Source: Thiogranum sp. (GTDB lineage: Bacteria; Pseudomonadota; Gammaproteobacteria; DSM-19610). From it: DNA of 42,267 nt. The first letter of the stretch is position 1. Every line of letters begins with the position of its first letter. The notes below the pieces were generated by a model. The model saw only the letters and a program-made list of their open reading frames with translations, did not search any database and was not told the origin of the DNA. The stretch spans positions 1 through 42,267 of the forward strand of contig JASBSN010000075.1 in the NCBI GenBank assembly GCA_030148915.1, given 5' to 3'. The position numbers were made by a program, and so were the translations under genes. Below, one piece after another: positions 26,493-34,109 of this stretch.

Positions 26493-26557
26493 CCGCAGCG
26501 CCGCTCTGCCCGCCGGCCGGTGGGGTTATTTCCGCCCCGAGCCGCCCGTGCTGGCGG

Positions 26558-26586
26558 TTTACCGCGAGGGCTGCAAATCCTATAAT
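26558..26586 (+). promoter_or_regulatory. Sigma-70 promoter of guaBA
   Basis: TTTACC (26558-26563) and a perfect TATAAT (26581-26586) are separated by 17 bases and lie 36 bases before the guaB ATG. Together they are a good vegetative promoter for the guaB-guaA operon. The -10 region is followed by GC-rich GGCGCGC, a discriminator of the kind sensitive to stringent control; that last point is inference. Confidence 0.7.
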
Positions 26587-26621
26587 GGCGCGCTAACTCC
26601 AAGCCTTTCACGGTGTCCTGC

Positions 26622-28085
26622 ATGCTGCGTATTTCCGAGCAATCCCTGACTTTCGACGACGTCCTGCTGCTGCCCGACCATTCGACGGTGGTACCCAAGG
26701 ACGTCGACCTGACGACCCGCCTGACCCGCGGCATCGCCCTGAATATCCCCCTGTTGTCGGCGGCCATGGACACCGTCACCGAGTCGCGCCTGGCCATCGC
26801 CATGGCTCAGGAGGGCGGCATCGGCATTGTGCACAAGAATATGACCATCCAGCAGCAGGCCGCCCAGGTGCGGCTGGTGAAGAAATACGAAAGCGGTGTC
26901 ATCAAGGACCCCATCAGCGTTGCGCCCAACACCACCATCCGCGAGGTGCTGGAGCTGACCCGCCAGCACAACATCTCCGGCGTGCCGGTGGTGGAGGGCG
27001 AGAACCTGGTGGGTATCATCACCAACCGCGATACCCGCTTCGAGACCCGCTACGACGCGCCGGTCTCCTCGATCATGACCGGGCGCGACAAGCTGGTTAC
27101 GGTCAAGGAGGGCGCCGAACGCGCCGAGGTCATCCAACTGCTACACCAGCACCGGATCGAAAAAGTGCTGGTGGTCGATGATGCCTTCAAGCTGCGCGGA
27201 CTGATCACCGTCAAGGACATCCAAAAGGCCAGCGACAAACCCAACGCCTGCAAGGACGACCAGGGCCAGCTGCGCGTGGGCGCGGCCATCGGCGTGGGCG
27301 AGGGCACCGATGAGCGCGTCGCCGCGCTGGTCGAAGCCGGCGTGGACGTGGTCGTGGTGGATACCGCCCACGGCCACTCCGAAGGTGTGCTGCAGCGTGT
27401 CCGCTGGGTCAAGCAACACTTCCCCGACATGCAGGTGATCGGTGGCAACATCGCCACGGCGTCCGCGGCGCGTGCGCTGGTCGAAGCCGGCGCCGATGCG
27501 GTCAAGGTCGGTATCGGTCCGGGTTCGATCTGCACCACGCGGATTGTCGCCGGCGTGGGCGTGCCGCAGGTCAGCGCGGTGGCCAACGTCGCGCACGAGC
27601 TCAAGGGCAGCGGCGTGCCGTTGATCGCCGATGGCGGCATCCGCTATTCCGGTGACATGGCCAAGGCGATTGTCGCCGGCGCCTATTCGATTATGATCGG
27701 CAGCATGTTCGCCGGTACCGAAGAGGCACCGGGCGAAGTCGAGCTGTTCCAGGGGCGCTCCTATAAATCCTACCGTGGCATGGGTTCCATGGGCGCCATG
27801 GCCTCGCGCGAAGGTTCCAGCGACCGCTACTTCCAGGAGGGCAGTGACGCCGACAAGCTGGTGCCGGAAGGCATCGAGGGCCGCGTGCCCTACAAGGGGC
27901 CGCTGCAACCGGTCATCCATCAGCTGATGGGCGGCTTGCGCTCCAGCATGGGCTACACCGGGTGCGCCACCGTCGAGGAGATGCGCACCCGGCCGCAGTT
28001 CGTGCGCGTCACGAACGCCGGCATGGCCGAAAGCCATGTGCACGATGTCACCATCACCAAGGAAGCGCCGAACTATCGCTCCTGA
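26622..28085 (+). CDS. guaB: Inosine-5'-monophosphate dehydrogenase
   Basis: GuaB oxidises IMP to XMP with NAD+, the committed step of GMP synthesis. The 487-residue protein begins [21 protein letters not shown], close to E. coli GuaB. It has the TIM barrel interrupted by two CBS domains (about 95-205) and the catalytic cysteine in [18 protein letters not shown]. The flap region follows. The ATG at 26622 matches the family; a GTG nine bases earlier is in frame. guaA follows after 8 bases. Confidence 0.97.
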   Translation: MLRISEQSLTFDDVLLLPDHSTVVPKDVDLTTRLTRGIALNIPLLSAAMDTVTESRLAIAMAQEGGIGIVHKNMTIQQQAAQVRLVKKYESGVIKDPISVAPNTTIREVLELTRQHNISGVPVVEGENLVGIITNRDTRFETRYDAPVSSIMTGRDKLVTVKEGAERAEVIQLLHQHRIEKVLVVDDAFKLRGLITVKDIQKASDKPNACKDDQGQLRVGAAIGVGEGTDERVAALVEAGVDVVVVDTAHGHSEGVLQRVRWVKQHFPDMQVIGGNIATASAARALVEAGADAVKVGIGPGSICTTRIVAGVGVPQVSAVANVAHELKGSGVPLIADGGIRYSGDMAKAIVAGAYSIMIGSMFAGTEEAPGEVELFQGRSYKSYRGMGSMGAMASREGSSDRYFQEGSDADKLVPEGIEGRVPYKGPLQPVIHQLMGGLRSSMGYTGCATVEEMRTRPQFVRVTNAGMAESHVHDVTITKEAPNYRS

Positions 28086-28093
28086 GGCCCACC

Positions 28094-29677
28094 GTGTCAC
28101 ACACTGATATTCATGCGCACCGGATTCTGATTCTCGATTTCGGCTCCCAGTACACCCAGCTGATTGCCCGCCGCGTGCGCGAGCTGGGCGTGTACTGTGA
28201 AATTCACCCCTGGGACATGAGCGCCGAGGATATCCGCGTGTTCCATCCGCGCGGCGTGATCCTCTCGGGAGGGCCGGAAAGCGTCACCGGGGGGGAGGCC
28301 GCGCCGGGCGCACCGCCGCTGATCTTTGAGCTCGGCGTGCCGGTGCTCGGTATCTGCTACGGCATGCAGAGCATGGCGGTGCAACTGGGCGGCAAAGTGG
28401 AAACGGCCGATCAGCACGAGTACGGTTACGCGCAGGTGCGCGCACACGGCCACACACGCCTGCTCAAGGATATAGAAGACCACGCCAGCCCGGAAGGCTA
28501 CGGCCTGCTGGACGTGTGGATGAGCCACGGCGATCGTGTCGTGAGCCTGCCCGATGGTTTCAAGCTCATGGCCAGCACCGAGTCGGCGCCTGTCGCCGGC
28601 ATGGCCGACGACGCGCGCGGTTATTACGCCGTGCAGTTTCACCCCGAGGTGACCCACACCCGCCAGGGCGGGCGTATCCTGCAGCGCTTTGTTATCGATA
28701 TCTGCGCCTGCGACGCGCTCTGGACCCCGGGCAATATTATCGAGGAAAGTATTGCCGGGATTCGCGCCCAGGTCGGCGACCAGGAAGTGCTGCTGGGGCT
28801 TTCTGGCGGCGTGGACTCCTCGGTGGTTGCCGCGCTGCTGCACAAGGCTATCGGCGACAAGCTGACTTGCGTGTTTGTCGACACCGGCCTGCTGCGCCAC
28901 CAGGAAGGCGATCAGGTGATGGCGACGTTCGGCGAACACATGGGGGTGCGCGTCGTGCGCGTGGACGCCGAAAGGCGTTTTTTGCGTTCGCTCGGCACCG
29001 AGTCCGACCCCGAGAAGAAGCGTAAAATCATCGGCAAGCTGTTTATCGACGTGTTCGAGGAACAGTCCGAAAAACTGAAAAACGCGCAATGGCTGGCACA
29101 GGGAACGATTTACCCGGATGTCATCGAGTCGGCCGGCGCCAAGACCGGCAAGGCGCACCTGATCAAATCGCACCACAACGTCGGCGGCCTGCCGGCCTAT
29201 ATGAAACTCAAATTGCTGGAACCGCTACGGGAGCTGTTCAAAGACGAGGTGCGCAAACTTGGCGTGGAACTCGGCCTGCCCTACGACATGGTCTATCGTC
29301 ATCCGTTCCCCGGCCCCGGGCTGGGCGTGCGCATCCTCGGCGAAGTCAAAAAGCACTACGCCGATCTGTTGCGCCTGGCCGACCATATCTTTATCGAAGA
29401 ACTGCGCCGGCATGACCTGTACGAGAAGACCAGCCAGGCGTTCGCCGTCTTTCTGCCGGTAAAATCAGTCGGCGTGACGGGCGATGGCCGACGGTATGAC
29501 TACGTCATCGCGCTGCGCGCGGTGGAAACCATCGACTTCATGACCGCCCGCTGGGCGCACCTGCCTTACGAGTTTCTGGATCTGGTGTCACGGCGCATTA
29601 TCAACGAGATCCCCGGCATTTCGCGCGTCACCTATGATATTTCCGGCAAACCGCCGGCGACGATTGAGTGGGAGTAG
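28094..29677 (+). CDS. guaA: GMP synthase (glutamine-hydrolysing)
   Basis: GuaA converts XMP to GMP using ATP and the amide of glutamine. The 527-residue protein has the N-terminal class I glutamine amidotransferase domain: Cys in [12 protein letters not shown], His/Glu in VQFHPEVTH. The ATP-pyrophosphatase domain follows ([17 protein letters not shown]). The dimerisation domain ends in the conserved PPATIEWE. The start is a GTG with GAGG nearby. The last codons and the stop lie in one copy of the 13-bp direct repeat that bounds the downstream segment. The gene stays intact because the inserted DNA supplies a TAG stop. Confidence 0.97.
   Translation: MSHTDIHAHRILILDFGSQYTQLIARRVRELGVYCEIHPWDMSAEDIRVFHPRGVILSGGPESVTGGEAAPGAPPLIFELGVPVLGICYGMQSMAVQLGGKVETADQHEYGYAQVRAHGHTRLLKDIEDHASPEGYGLLDVWMSHGDRVVSLPDGFKLMASTESAPVAGMADDARGYYAVQFHPEVTHTRQGGRILQRFVIDICACDALWTPGNIIEESIAGIRAQVGDQEVLLGLSGGVDSSVVAALLHKAIGDKLTCVFVDTGLLRHQEGDQVMATFGEHMGVRVVRVDAERRFLRSLGTESDPEKKRKIIGKLFIDVFEEQSEKLKNAQWLAQGTIYPDVIESAGAKTGKAHLIKSHHNVGGLPAYMKLKLLEPLRELFKDEVRKLGVELGLPYDMVYRHPFPGPGLGVRILGEVKKHYADLLRLADHIFIEELRRHDLYEKTSQAFAVFLPVKSVGVTGDGRRYDYVIALRAVETIDFMTARWAHLPYEFLDLVSRRIINEIPGISRVTYDISGKPPATIEWE
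29663..29675 (+). repeat. Left attachment-site repeat (attL) in guaA
   Basis: ATTGAGTGGGAGT encodes the last residues of GuaA (I-E-W-E) plus the first base of the stop. It is identical to 42161-42173. A 13-bp match alone could occur by chance in a window this size. Its weight comes from lying exactly on the guaA terminus and from the displaced stop codon at the other copy. Confidence 0.75.
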
Positions 29678-29683
29678 ACCAGA

Positions 29684-29786
29684 TCTGGCACCGGCTGGCA
29701 CTGACAGGCACCAAGATGCAGGGAACTCACAAACCCAATAACTTGCTCGCATTGCTGTCTGGCAACATCTGGCACTGGCAGGCATC
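29684..29786 (+). repeat. Pair of imperfect 29-bp direct repeats beside attL
   Basis: Copies at 29684-29712 and 29758-29786 match at about 24 of 29 positions. Both begin TCTGGCA and contain CTGGCACTG-CAGGCA. They lie 9 and 83 bases inside the left repeat. Repeats in this position are often recombinase arm sites, but they could equally be remnants of a repeat-rich gene end. The 29678-30027 gap holds these, a 37-codon ORF and nothing else recognisable. Confidence 0.5.
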
Positions 29787-29795
29787 GGCAAGCAG

Positions 29796-29909
29796 TTACT
29801 CGAATTTTTCAATGGTATAAATCATGGTATTGCCGCACACACTATCTGCGTGATGCTCCGATACCATGCCATGTGTTTTGAGCCATTCATGGTATTTGTG
29901 ATCGAGCAT
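29796..29909 (-). CDS. Short ORF near the island's left end, possibly a gene remnant
   Basis: Reading the minus strand from ATG at 29909 gives 37 residues (MLDHKYHEWLKTHGMV...MIYTIEKFE) with a plausible protein composition. The frame stays open upstream for about 21 more codons (PKQRLFIVTFCYVQQAPKSGWY...) before a stop. It could be a small gene or the C-terminus of a decayed accessory gene. I do not recognise it. It is not like a tyrosine recombinase C-terminus. Confidence 0.3.
   Translation of the reverse strand: MLDHKYHEWLKTHGMVSEHHADSVCGNTMIYTIEKFE
29823..29896 (+). repeat. CATGGTATT repeats at the left island end
   Basis: CATGGTATT occurs at 29823-29831 and 29888-29896, with related ATGGTAT at 29812-29818 and an inverted ATACCATG at 29861-29868. 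Two further exact copies lie near the right end (42083-42091, 42095-42103). Their placement at both ends suggests recombinase arm-type sites. The left copies overlap the short minus-strand ORF. I did not count the motif exhaustively elsewhere. Confidence 0.4.
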
Positions 29910-30027
29910 GTACCACCCCGATTTGGGTGCCTGCTGAACGTAGCAAAAAGTTACTATGAATAGCCGCTGCTTAGGATGGGGTGATTACCCTAGAGTCCGA
30001 TAGGATTCTGAGTCCAGTTGTCTATTG

Positions 30028-30936
30028 TTACATCGTTCCTTGGAACTGGGGGGCTTCCTCCAATACCAGTTCGGCAAAAGCGGATGCAGCTGGACTCAGA
30101 CGTTTGTTCTCGCGTTGCACCAGATACCACTGCCGTTCCAATGGAAAGCCTTTGACATCCAGTACGCACAGTTGACCGGATGCGATCTCGGCTCGGATCG
30201 TATGTAATGACACCACACCCAGTCCCAAACCGGCTTCCACAGCGTGCTTGATCGCTTCATTTTTATTCATTTCCATAGCTGCCTGGAAGGTATGGCCGTG
30301 TTCGGTGAAAAACTTTTCCACCGCGCTGCGCGTGCCTGAGCCCTGCTCTCGTCCAATGAGTGGCTCATCAAGGAGTCTTTCAAGCGGGATGCCGGTTTCA
30401 TGCGCCAGCGCATGATTCGTGGCGGCGATGACAACGAGCGGGTTGTCCATGAATGTCTGAGCGGACAGATTGCAACCCTCCGGCGGCTGTCCCATCAGCG
30501 CGAGATCGATGACGTTGTCAGACAGGTGTTGCAGCAGGGTTTCGCGATTGACTACGTTGAGACTGATGCGCACATCAGGGTGCATAGTGCGGAACAGCGC
30601 TAGGAGACGGGCAGAGAAAATGCTTGCGGTACTGGCAGCCGATACAGTGAGTGTGCCTCCTCTCAGTCCCTGCATTTGGGCCAGCAACTGCTCCAGATTG
30701 GCCAACTCATGCTCAATCGCCTGACCTGACTTCAAGACTTCTCTGCCAGCCGTGGTGAGATGAATATGTTTGCCCATGTGCTCAAAAAGGGGAATCCCCA
30801 GTACCGCTTCCAGCTGTTTGATCTGCATGGAAACAGCTGGCTGGGTGAGGTGAAGCTCTTTACTGGCTTGTGAAAAACTCTCGCAGCGGGCCACGGTGTC
30901 GAGTATTTCGAGTTGTCGTAATGTCAGCTTACGCAT
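30028..30936 (-). CDS. cbbR: LysR-family regulator CbbR
   Basis: CbbR is the LysR-type activator that controls Calvin-cycle genes in response to metabolites such as RuBP or NADPH. The 302-residue protein has the N-terminal winged HTH (residues 5-63: LRQLEILDTVARCESFSQASKELHLTQPAVSMQIKQLE). A periplasmic-binding-like effector domain follows from about residue 90. It is divergent from cbbM across 110 bases holding a perfect inverted repeat, the classical cbbR-cbb layout. GC content is visibly lower than in the chromosomal genes to the left. The CbbR name rests on both HTH pattern and position. Confidence 0.9.
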   Translation of the reverse strand: MRKLTLRQLEILDTVARCESFSQASKELHLTQPAVSMQIKQLEAVLGIPLFEHMGKHIHLTTAGREVLKSGQAIEHELANLEQLLAQMQGLRGGTLTVSAASTASIFSARLLALFRTMHPDVRISLNVVNRETLLQHLSDNVIDLALMGQPPEGCNLSAQTFMDNPLVVIAATNHALAHETGIPLERLLDEPLIGREQGSGTRSAVEKFFTEHGHTFQAAMEMNKNEAIKHAVEAGLGLGVVSLHTIRAEIASGQLCVLDVKGFPLERQWYLVQRENKRLSPAASAFAELVLEEAPQFQGTM

Positions 30937-30942
30937 AAGAAT

Positions 30943-31000
30943 AAATAAGATTAAATAAAATAATATCTTATTTTAACTTATAAACTGTAATATTTATAAT
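30943..31000 (+). promoter_or_regulatory. CbbR operator and cbbM promoter
   Basis: A perfect 9-bp inverted repeat, AAATAAGAT-N13-ATCTTATTT, spans 30943-30973. It is followed directly by a sigma-70-like promoter: TTTAAC (30972-30977), 17 bases, TATAAT (30995-31000). The palindrome abuts and slightly overlaps the -35, as expected for LysR-type activation of cbbM, and it lies 6 bases from the cbbR start codon, allowing autorepression. The region is very AT-rich. Confidence 0.65.
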
Positions 31001-31046
31001 GATATTGTTTGAAATTTAAGCATTGCATTTTTTGCAGGAGATACCT

Positions 31047-32456
31047 ATGGCCCACGATCAATCCGGTCGCTACGCTAACCTTGATTTTAAAGAAGAGGAT
31101 CTGATTGCCGATGGCAAACATTTCCTGGTGGCTTACCGCCTGAAACCAGCCAAAGGGCATGGTTTCCTCGCCGTCGCTGCTCACGTTGCCGCCGAGTCGT
31201 CTACCGGCACCAACGTGGAAGTATCCACCACCGACGATTTCACCCGTGGTGTGGATGCACTGGTCTATGAGATCGATGAAGCTGCTTTTGGTGACAAGGG
31301 TGGGCTGGTCAAGATTGCCTATCCGGTTGAACTGTTCGACCCGAACCTGAGCGACGGCCATTACAATGTCTCGCACATGTGGTCGCTGATCCTGGGTAAC
31401 AACCAGGGCATGGGTGACCACGAAGGTCTGCGTATGCTCGACTTCCTCGTGCCTGAGTGCATGCTCAAGCGCATCGATGGTCCTTCAGCCAATATCTCCA
31501 ACCTGTGGAAGGTCATGGGCCGCCCGGAAGAAAACGGCGGCTATATCGCCGGCACCATCATCAAGCCAAAGCTGGGCCTGCGTCCTGCGCCTTTCGCCAA
31601 GGCCTGCTATGATTTCTGGCTGGGCGGCACCTTCATCAAGAACGACGAGCCGCAGGCAAACCAGCCATTCTGCCCGATGGAAGAAGTGATCCCGCTGGTC
31701 GCCGAGTCCATGGACCGTGCCCAGCAGGAAACCGGAGAAGCCAAGCTGTTCTCTGCCAACATTACCGCTGATTACCATGCGGAAATGATCAAGCGCGGTG
31801 AGTTCGTGCTGGAAGCATTCGCCAAGTATGACTCTGCCGATCACGTTGCCTTCCTGGTTGACGGCTTCGTCACCGGTCCTGCTGGTGTCACCACCTGCCG
31901 TCGCGCCTTTCCTGATACCTTCCTGCACTTCCACCGCGCAGGTCATGGTGCACTGACTTCCTACAAGTCGCCGATGGGTATGGACCCACTGTGCTACATG
32001 AAATTGGCACGCATGATGGGGGCTTCCGGTATCCACACCGGTACCATGGGCTACGGCAAGATGGAAGGCCATGCCGGTGAAACCGTTCTGGCTTACATGC
32101 TTGAACGCGACGAGTGCCAGGGCCCTTACTTCTACCAGAAGTGGTACGGCATGAAAGCAACCACACCGATCATCTCCGGCGGCATGAATGCCCTGCGTCT
32201 GCCTGGGTTCTTCGAGAACCTGGGACACGGTGACCTGATCAATACCTGTGGTGGCGGTTCCTTCGGCCACATCGATGGTCCGGCAGCCGGTGGTAAGTCT
32301 CTGGATCAGGCCTACGAGTGCTGGAAAGAAGGTGCCGACCCAATCGAGTATGCCAAACAGCATAACGAGTTTGCACGTGCATTCGAGTCATTCCCGGGCG
32401 ATGCCGACAAACTGTTTCCCGGCTGGCGCGAAATGCTGGGAATCAAGGCTGCTTAA
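31047..32456 (+). CDS. cbbM: Ribulose bisphosphate carboxylase, form II
   Basis: Form II RuBisCO fixes CO2 onto ribulose 1,5-bisphosphate as homodimer-based large subunits in the cytosol. In this 469-residue protein the active-site residues are present: Lys173 in [12 protein letters not shown], and the carbamylated Lys198 with metal ligands Asp200 and Glu201 in [16 protein letters not shown]. These match R. rubrum Lys166, Lys191, Asp193 and Glu194 with equal spacing. [19 protein letters not shown] is also typical of form II. ATG 31047 has GCAGGAG 6 bases upstream and is preferred over a start 24 bases earlier. No small subunit and no cbbQ/cbbO activase genes follow; a strong terminator closes the unit. 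Confidence 0.98.
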   Translation: MAHDQSGRYANLDFKEEDLIADGKHFLVAYRLKPAKGHGFLAVAAHVAAESSTGTNVEVSTTDDFTRGVDALVYEIDEAAFGDKGGLVKIAYPVELFDPNLSDGHYNVSHMWSLILGNNQGMGDHEGLRMLDFLVPECMLKRIDGPSANISNLWKVMGRPEENGGYIAGTIIKPKLGLRPAPFAKACYDFWLGGTFIKNDEPQANQPFCPMEEVIPLVAESMDRAQQETGEAKLFSANITADYHAEMIKRGEFVLEAFAKYDSADHVAFLVDGFVTGPAGVTTCRRAFPDTFLHFHRAGHGALTSYKSPMGMDPLCYMKLARMMGASGIHTGTMGYGKMEGHAGETVLAYMLERDECQGPYFYQKWYGMKATTPIISGGMNALRLPGFFENLGHGDLINTCGGGSFGHIDGPAAGGKSLDQAYECWKEGADPIEYAKQHNEFARAFESFPGDADKLFPGWREMLGIKAA

Positions 32457-32495
32457 TCAAACTTAACCCCGGCCAGTCTCGGGTCAAAAGTAAAC

Positions 32496-32547
32496 GCGGT
32501 GACCTGCGGCAATGCCTTGTTGCCGATGGTCACCGCCTTCTTTAATT
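32496..32547 (+). terminator. Rho-independent terminator of cbbM
   Basis: Perfect 9-bp arms GCGGTGACC (32496-32504) and GGTCACCGC (32528-32536) enclose a second inner stem, GGCAA/TTGCC, and are followed by CTTCTTTAATT. It lies about 40 bases after the cbbM stop and could also stop transcription of the convergent isocitrate dehydrogenase gene. Confidence 0.85.
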
Positions 32548-32580
32548 AGATCCAGGCTTCCAGGAAGCGATGGGGCGACC

Positions 32581-33600
32581 CTAGTCCGCCATTTGCCGGA
32601 TTACCGCCCGGGTAAATGTCGCTGTATCCGCAGTTCCGCCAAGATCGCGCATGCGCTGTTCTGGGTCGGCCAGTGCCGCCATGATTCCCCGGCGTAGCCG
32701 ATTCGCGGCCGCGTCTTGATCCAGGTATTCGAGTAACAGGACAGCAGAAAGCATGAGTGCGGTGGGATTGGCGATGCCCTGACCCGCGATATCGGGTGCC
32801 GTACCGTGAACCGCCTCAAATATGGCGCAGCCGCCCGTCCCGAGGTTGGCGGAACAGGCCACGCCCAGACCGCCTATCAGGCCCGCCGCGAGATCAGACA
32901 GAATGTCGCCAAATAGATTGGTGGTCACGATGACGTCGAAAGTCTGCGGATCGATGACCATGCGCATGGCTGTGGCGTCCACGATCATATCGTTGAACTC
33001 GATGCCCGGGTACTCTGCCGCCACCTCCCGGCCAACTTCCAGAAACAGTCCGCCCACCATTTTGAGGATATTGGCTTTGTGAACCAGGGTGACCTTGTGA
33101 CGGGCATGGCGGCTGGCATATTCGAAGGCATACCTGATAATGCGTTCCGAGCCTTCCCGGGTAATGATGGCGATCGATTCCGCTGCATTGCGTTTGCCGA
33201 TAAAGTGCTCCACACCCGAGTACAAACCCTCGGTGTTTTCACGCACGATCACCATGTCCACGTCCGTGAACCGGCTCGGAACCCCGGGTAGTGTTTTCGC
33301 GGGGCGCACATTGGCATAGAGGTCGAAATGCTGGCGTAGTCCGACGTTGACCGAACGGAAACCCTCTCCGACGGGTGTGCCCAGCGGTCCTTTCAGGGCA
33401 ACCCTGTTTTTTTCAATGGATGTCAGTGTCTCCTCGGGCAGGGGAGTGCCGCGTGCTTCCACTGCAGCGAGTCCTGCCGGCACCCTTTCCCATTCGACTT
33501 GACCACCGGCGGCCGCGACGGCGGCAACCGTGGCAGCGGCTATTTCCGGCCCGATGCCATCGCCTTCGATCAGGGTTACTTGTTTCGTTTGATCAATCAC
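32581..33600 (-). CDS. NAD-type isocitrate dehydrogenase (beta-decarboxylating family)
   Basis: This enzyme oxidises isocitrate to 2-oxoglutarate, probably with NAD+. The 339-residue protein is of the short IDH/IMDH type: EGDGIGPEI at the N-terminus, the substrate loop RSVNVGLRQHFDLYANVRPAK (Ser as in isocitrate enzymes), and the metal-binding TNLFGDILSDLAAGLIGG. HGTAPDIAGQG has Asp-Ile where NADP-dependent E. coli Icd has Lys-Tyr, indicating NAD specificity. It starts at a GTG that overlaps the stop of a short upstream ORF. It converges on cbbM and diverges from the Hyf-like operon. Homoisocitrate or isopropylmalate activity is less likely from the substrate loop. Confidence 0.85.
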   Translation of the reverse strand: MIDQTKQVTLIEGDGIGPEIAAATVAAVAAAGGQVEWERVPAGLAAVEARGTPLPEETLTSIEKNRVALKGPLGTPVGEGFRSVNVGLRQHFDLYANVRPAKTLPGVPSRFTDVDMVIVRENTEGLYSGVEHFIGKRNAAESIAIITREGSERIIRYAFEYASRHARHKVTLVHKANILKMVGGLFLEVGREVAAEYPGIEFNDMIVDATAMRMVIDPQTFDVIVTTNLFGDILSDLAAGLIGGLGVACSANLGTGGCAIFEAVHGTAPDIAGQGIANPTALMLSAVLLLEYLDQDAAANRLRRGIMAALADPEQRMRDLGGTADTATFTRAVIRQMAD

Positions 33601-33812
33601 TGCTGAGTTATCTCCAGCGTTGTGCTGTCTGCTGCTGACTGCAATTTCACCAGTTTCTCTTCAATGCCCGCAGCGAGCGTTAATCCGGCAACGTTGTCTT
33701 TGATGAAAAAGCCATGATGATCTGTTGCCTGTGATACACATGCCCGATGGACGAACCATCGAAGGCAGGCTTGTAGAGTCCAATAGGTGATGTATAATAC
33801 ATCAATATACAC
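33597..33812 (-). CDS. Possible short upstream ORF coupled to isocitrate dehydrogenase
   Basis: An open frame of up to 71 codons ends in a TGA that overlaps the GTG start of the dehydrogenase, a layout typical of coupled genes. Only the last 40 or so residues (HHGFFIKDNVAGLTLAAGIEEKLVKLQSAADSTTLEITQQ) look protein-like. The N-terminal part runs through the opposite-strand promoter region. I do not recognise it. It may be a remnant or have a later non-ATG start. Confidence 0.25.
   Translation of the reverse strand: MYIDVLYITYWTLQACLRWFVHRACVSQATDHHGFFIKDNVAGLTLAAGIEEKLVKLQSAADSTTLEITQQ
33771..33804 (+). promoter_or_regulatory. Promoter with palindromic operator for the XRE-hyf operon
   Basis: A -35-like TTGTAG (33771-33776) and perfect TATAAT (33793-33798) are 16 bases apart. 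The -10 lies inside a perfect 17-bp palindrome, TGATGTAT-A-ATACATCA (33788-33804). An operator over the -10 fits repression, most simply by the XRE protein encoded immediately downstream. A second TATAAT at 33835-33840 lies only 5 bases before the start codon. Confidence 0.55.
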
Positions 33813-33845
33813 TTTATATCACTTAATAATCACATATAATACTAC

Positions 33846-34109
33846 ATGATAACTGCTGCCCAGATTCGCGCCGCCCGTTCTTTGCTGGGTCTTGATCAAC
33901 TCCAGCTTGCCAAGGCGTCTGGCTTGTCTCTGCCGACCATCCAGCGCATGGAGGCCAGCGACGGCCTGGTGCGCGGTAATGTGGACTCTCTGGTCAAAGT
34001 GGTGGAGGCGTTGGAGCGCGCCGGTGTGGAACTGATTGGCGATGGCGCTACCAGCGCGGGCGGCGGTCGGGGGGTGCGCTTGAAACAGGCCGGGGAGGCG
34101 AAGAAATGA
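33846..34109 (+). CDS. XRE-family regulator leading the Hyf-like operon
   Basis: This is an 87-residue DNA-binding protein with a helix-turn-helix over residues 1-60 (MITAAQIRAARSLLGLDQLQLAKASGLSLPTIQRMEASDG). The stretch VEALERAGVELIGDG is typical of small XRE regulators, and the tail is basic (GVRLKQAGEAKK). Its stop overlaps the hyfB-like start (ATGA), so regulator and complex are translationally coupled. A palindromic operator candidate lies about 40 bases upstream. Probable role: autoregulated control of the membrane complex. The inducing signal is unknown. Confidence 0.85.
   Translation: MITAAQIRAARSLLGLDQLQLAKASGLSLPTIQRMEASDGLVRGNVDSLVKVVEALERAGVELIGDGATSAGGGRGVRLKQAGEAKK

Noticed and set aside
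29588-29812. Minus-strand ORF of 74 codons across the guaA end as an integrase remnant
   Set aside because: It has none of the tyrosine-recombinase C-terminal motifs and mostly overlaps guaA antisense and the TGGCA repeats.
31047-32456. RuBisCO-like protein (form IV)
   Set aside because: All carbamylation, metal-binding and catalytic residues checked are present in a form II context.
32581-33600. 3-isopropylmalate dehydrogenase (leuB)
   Set aside because: The substrate loop RSVNVGLRQHFDLYANVRP is of the isocitrate type, and no leucine genes are nearby.
33835-33840. Second TATAAT upstream of the XRE gene as main promoter
   Set aside because: It lies 5 bases before the start codon, which would require transcription to begin inside the gene.
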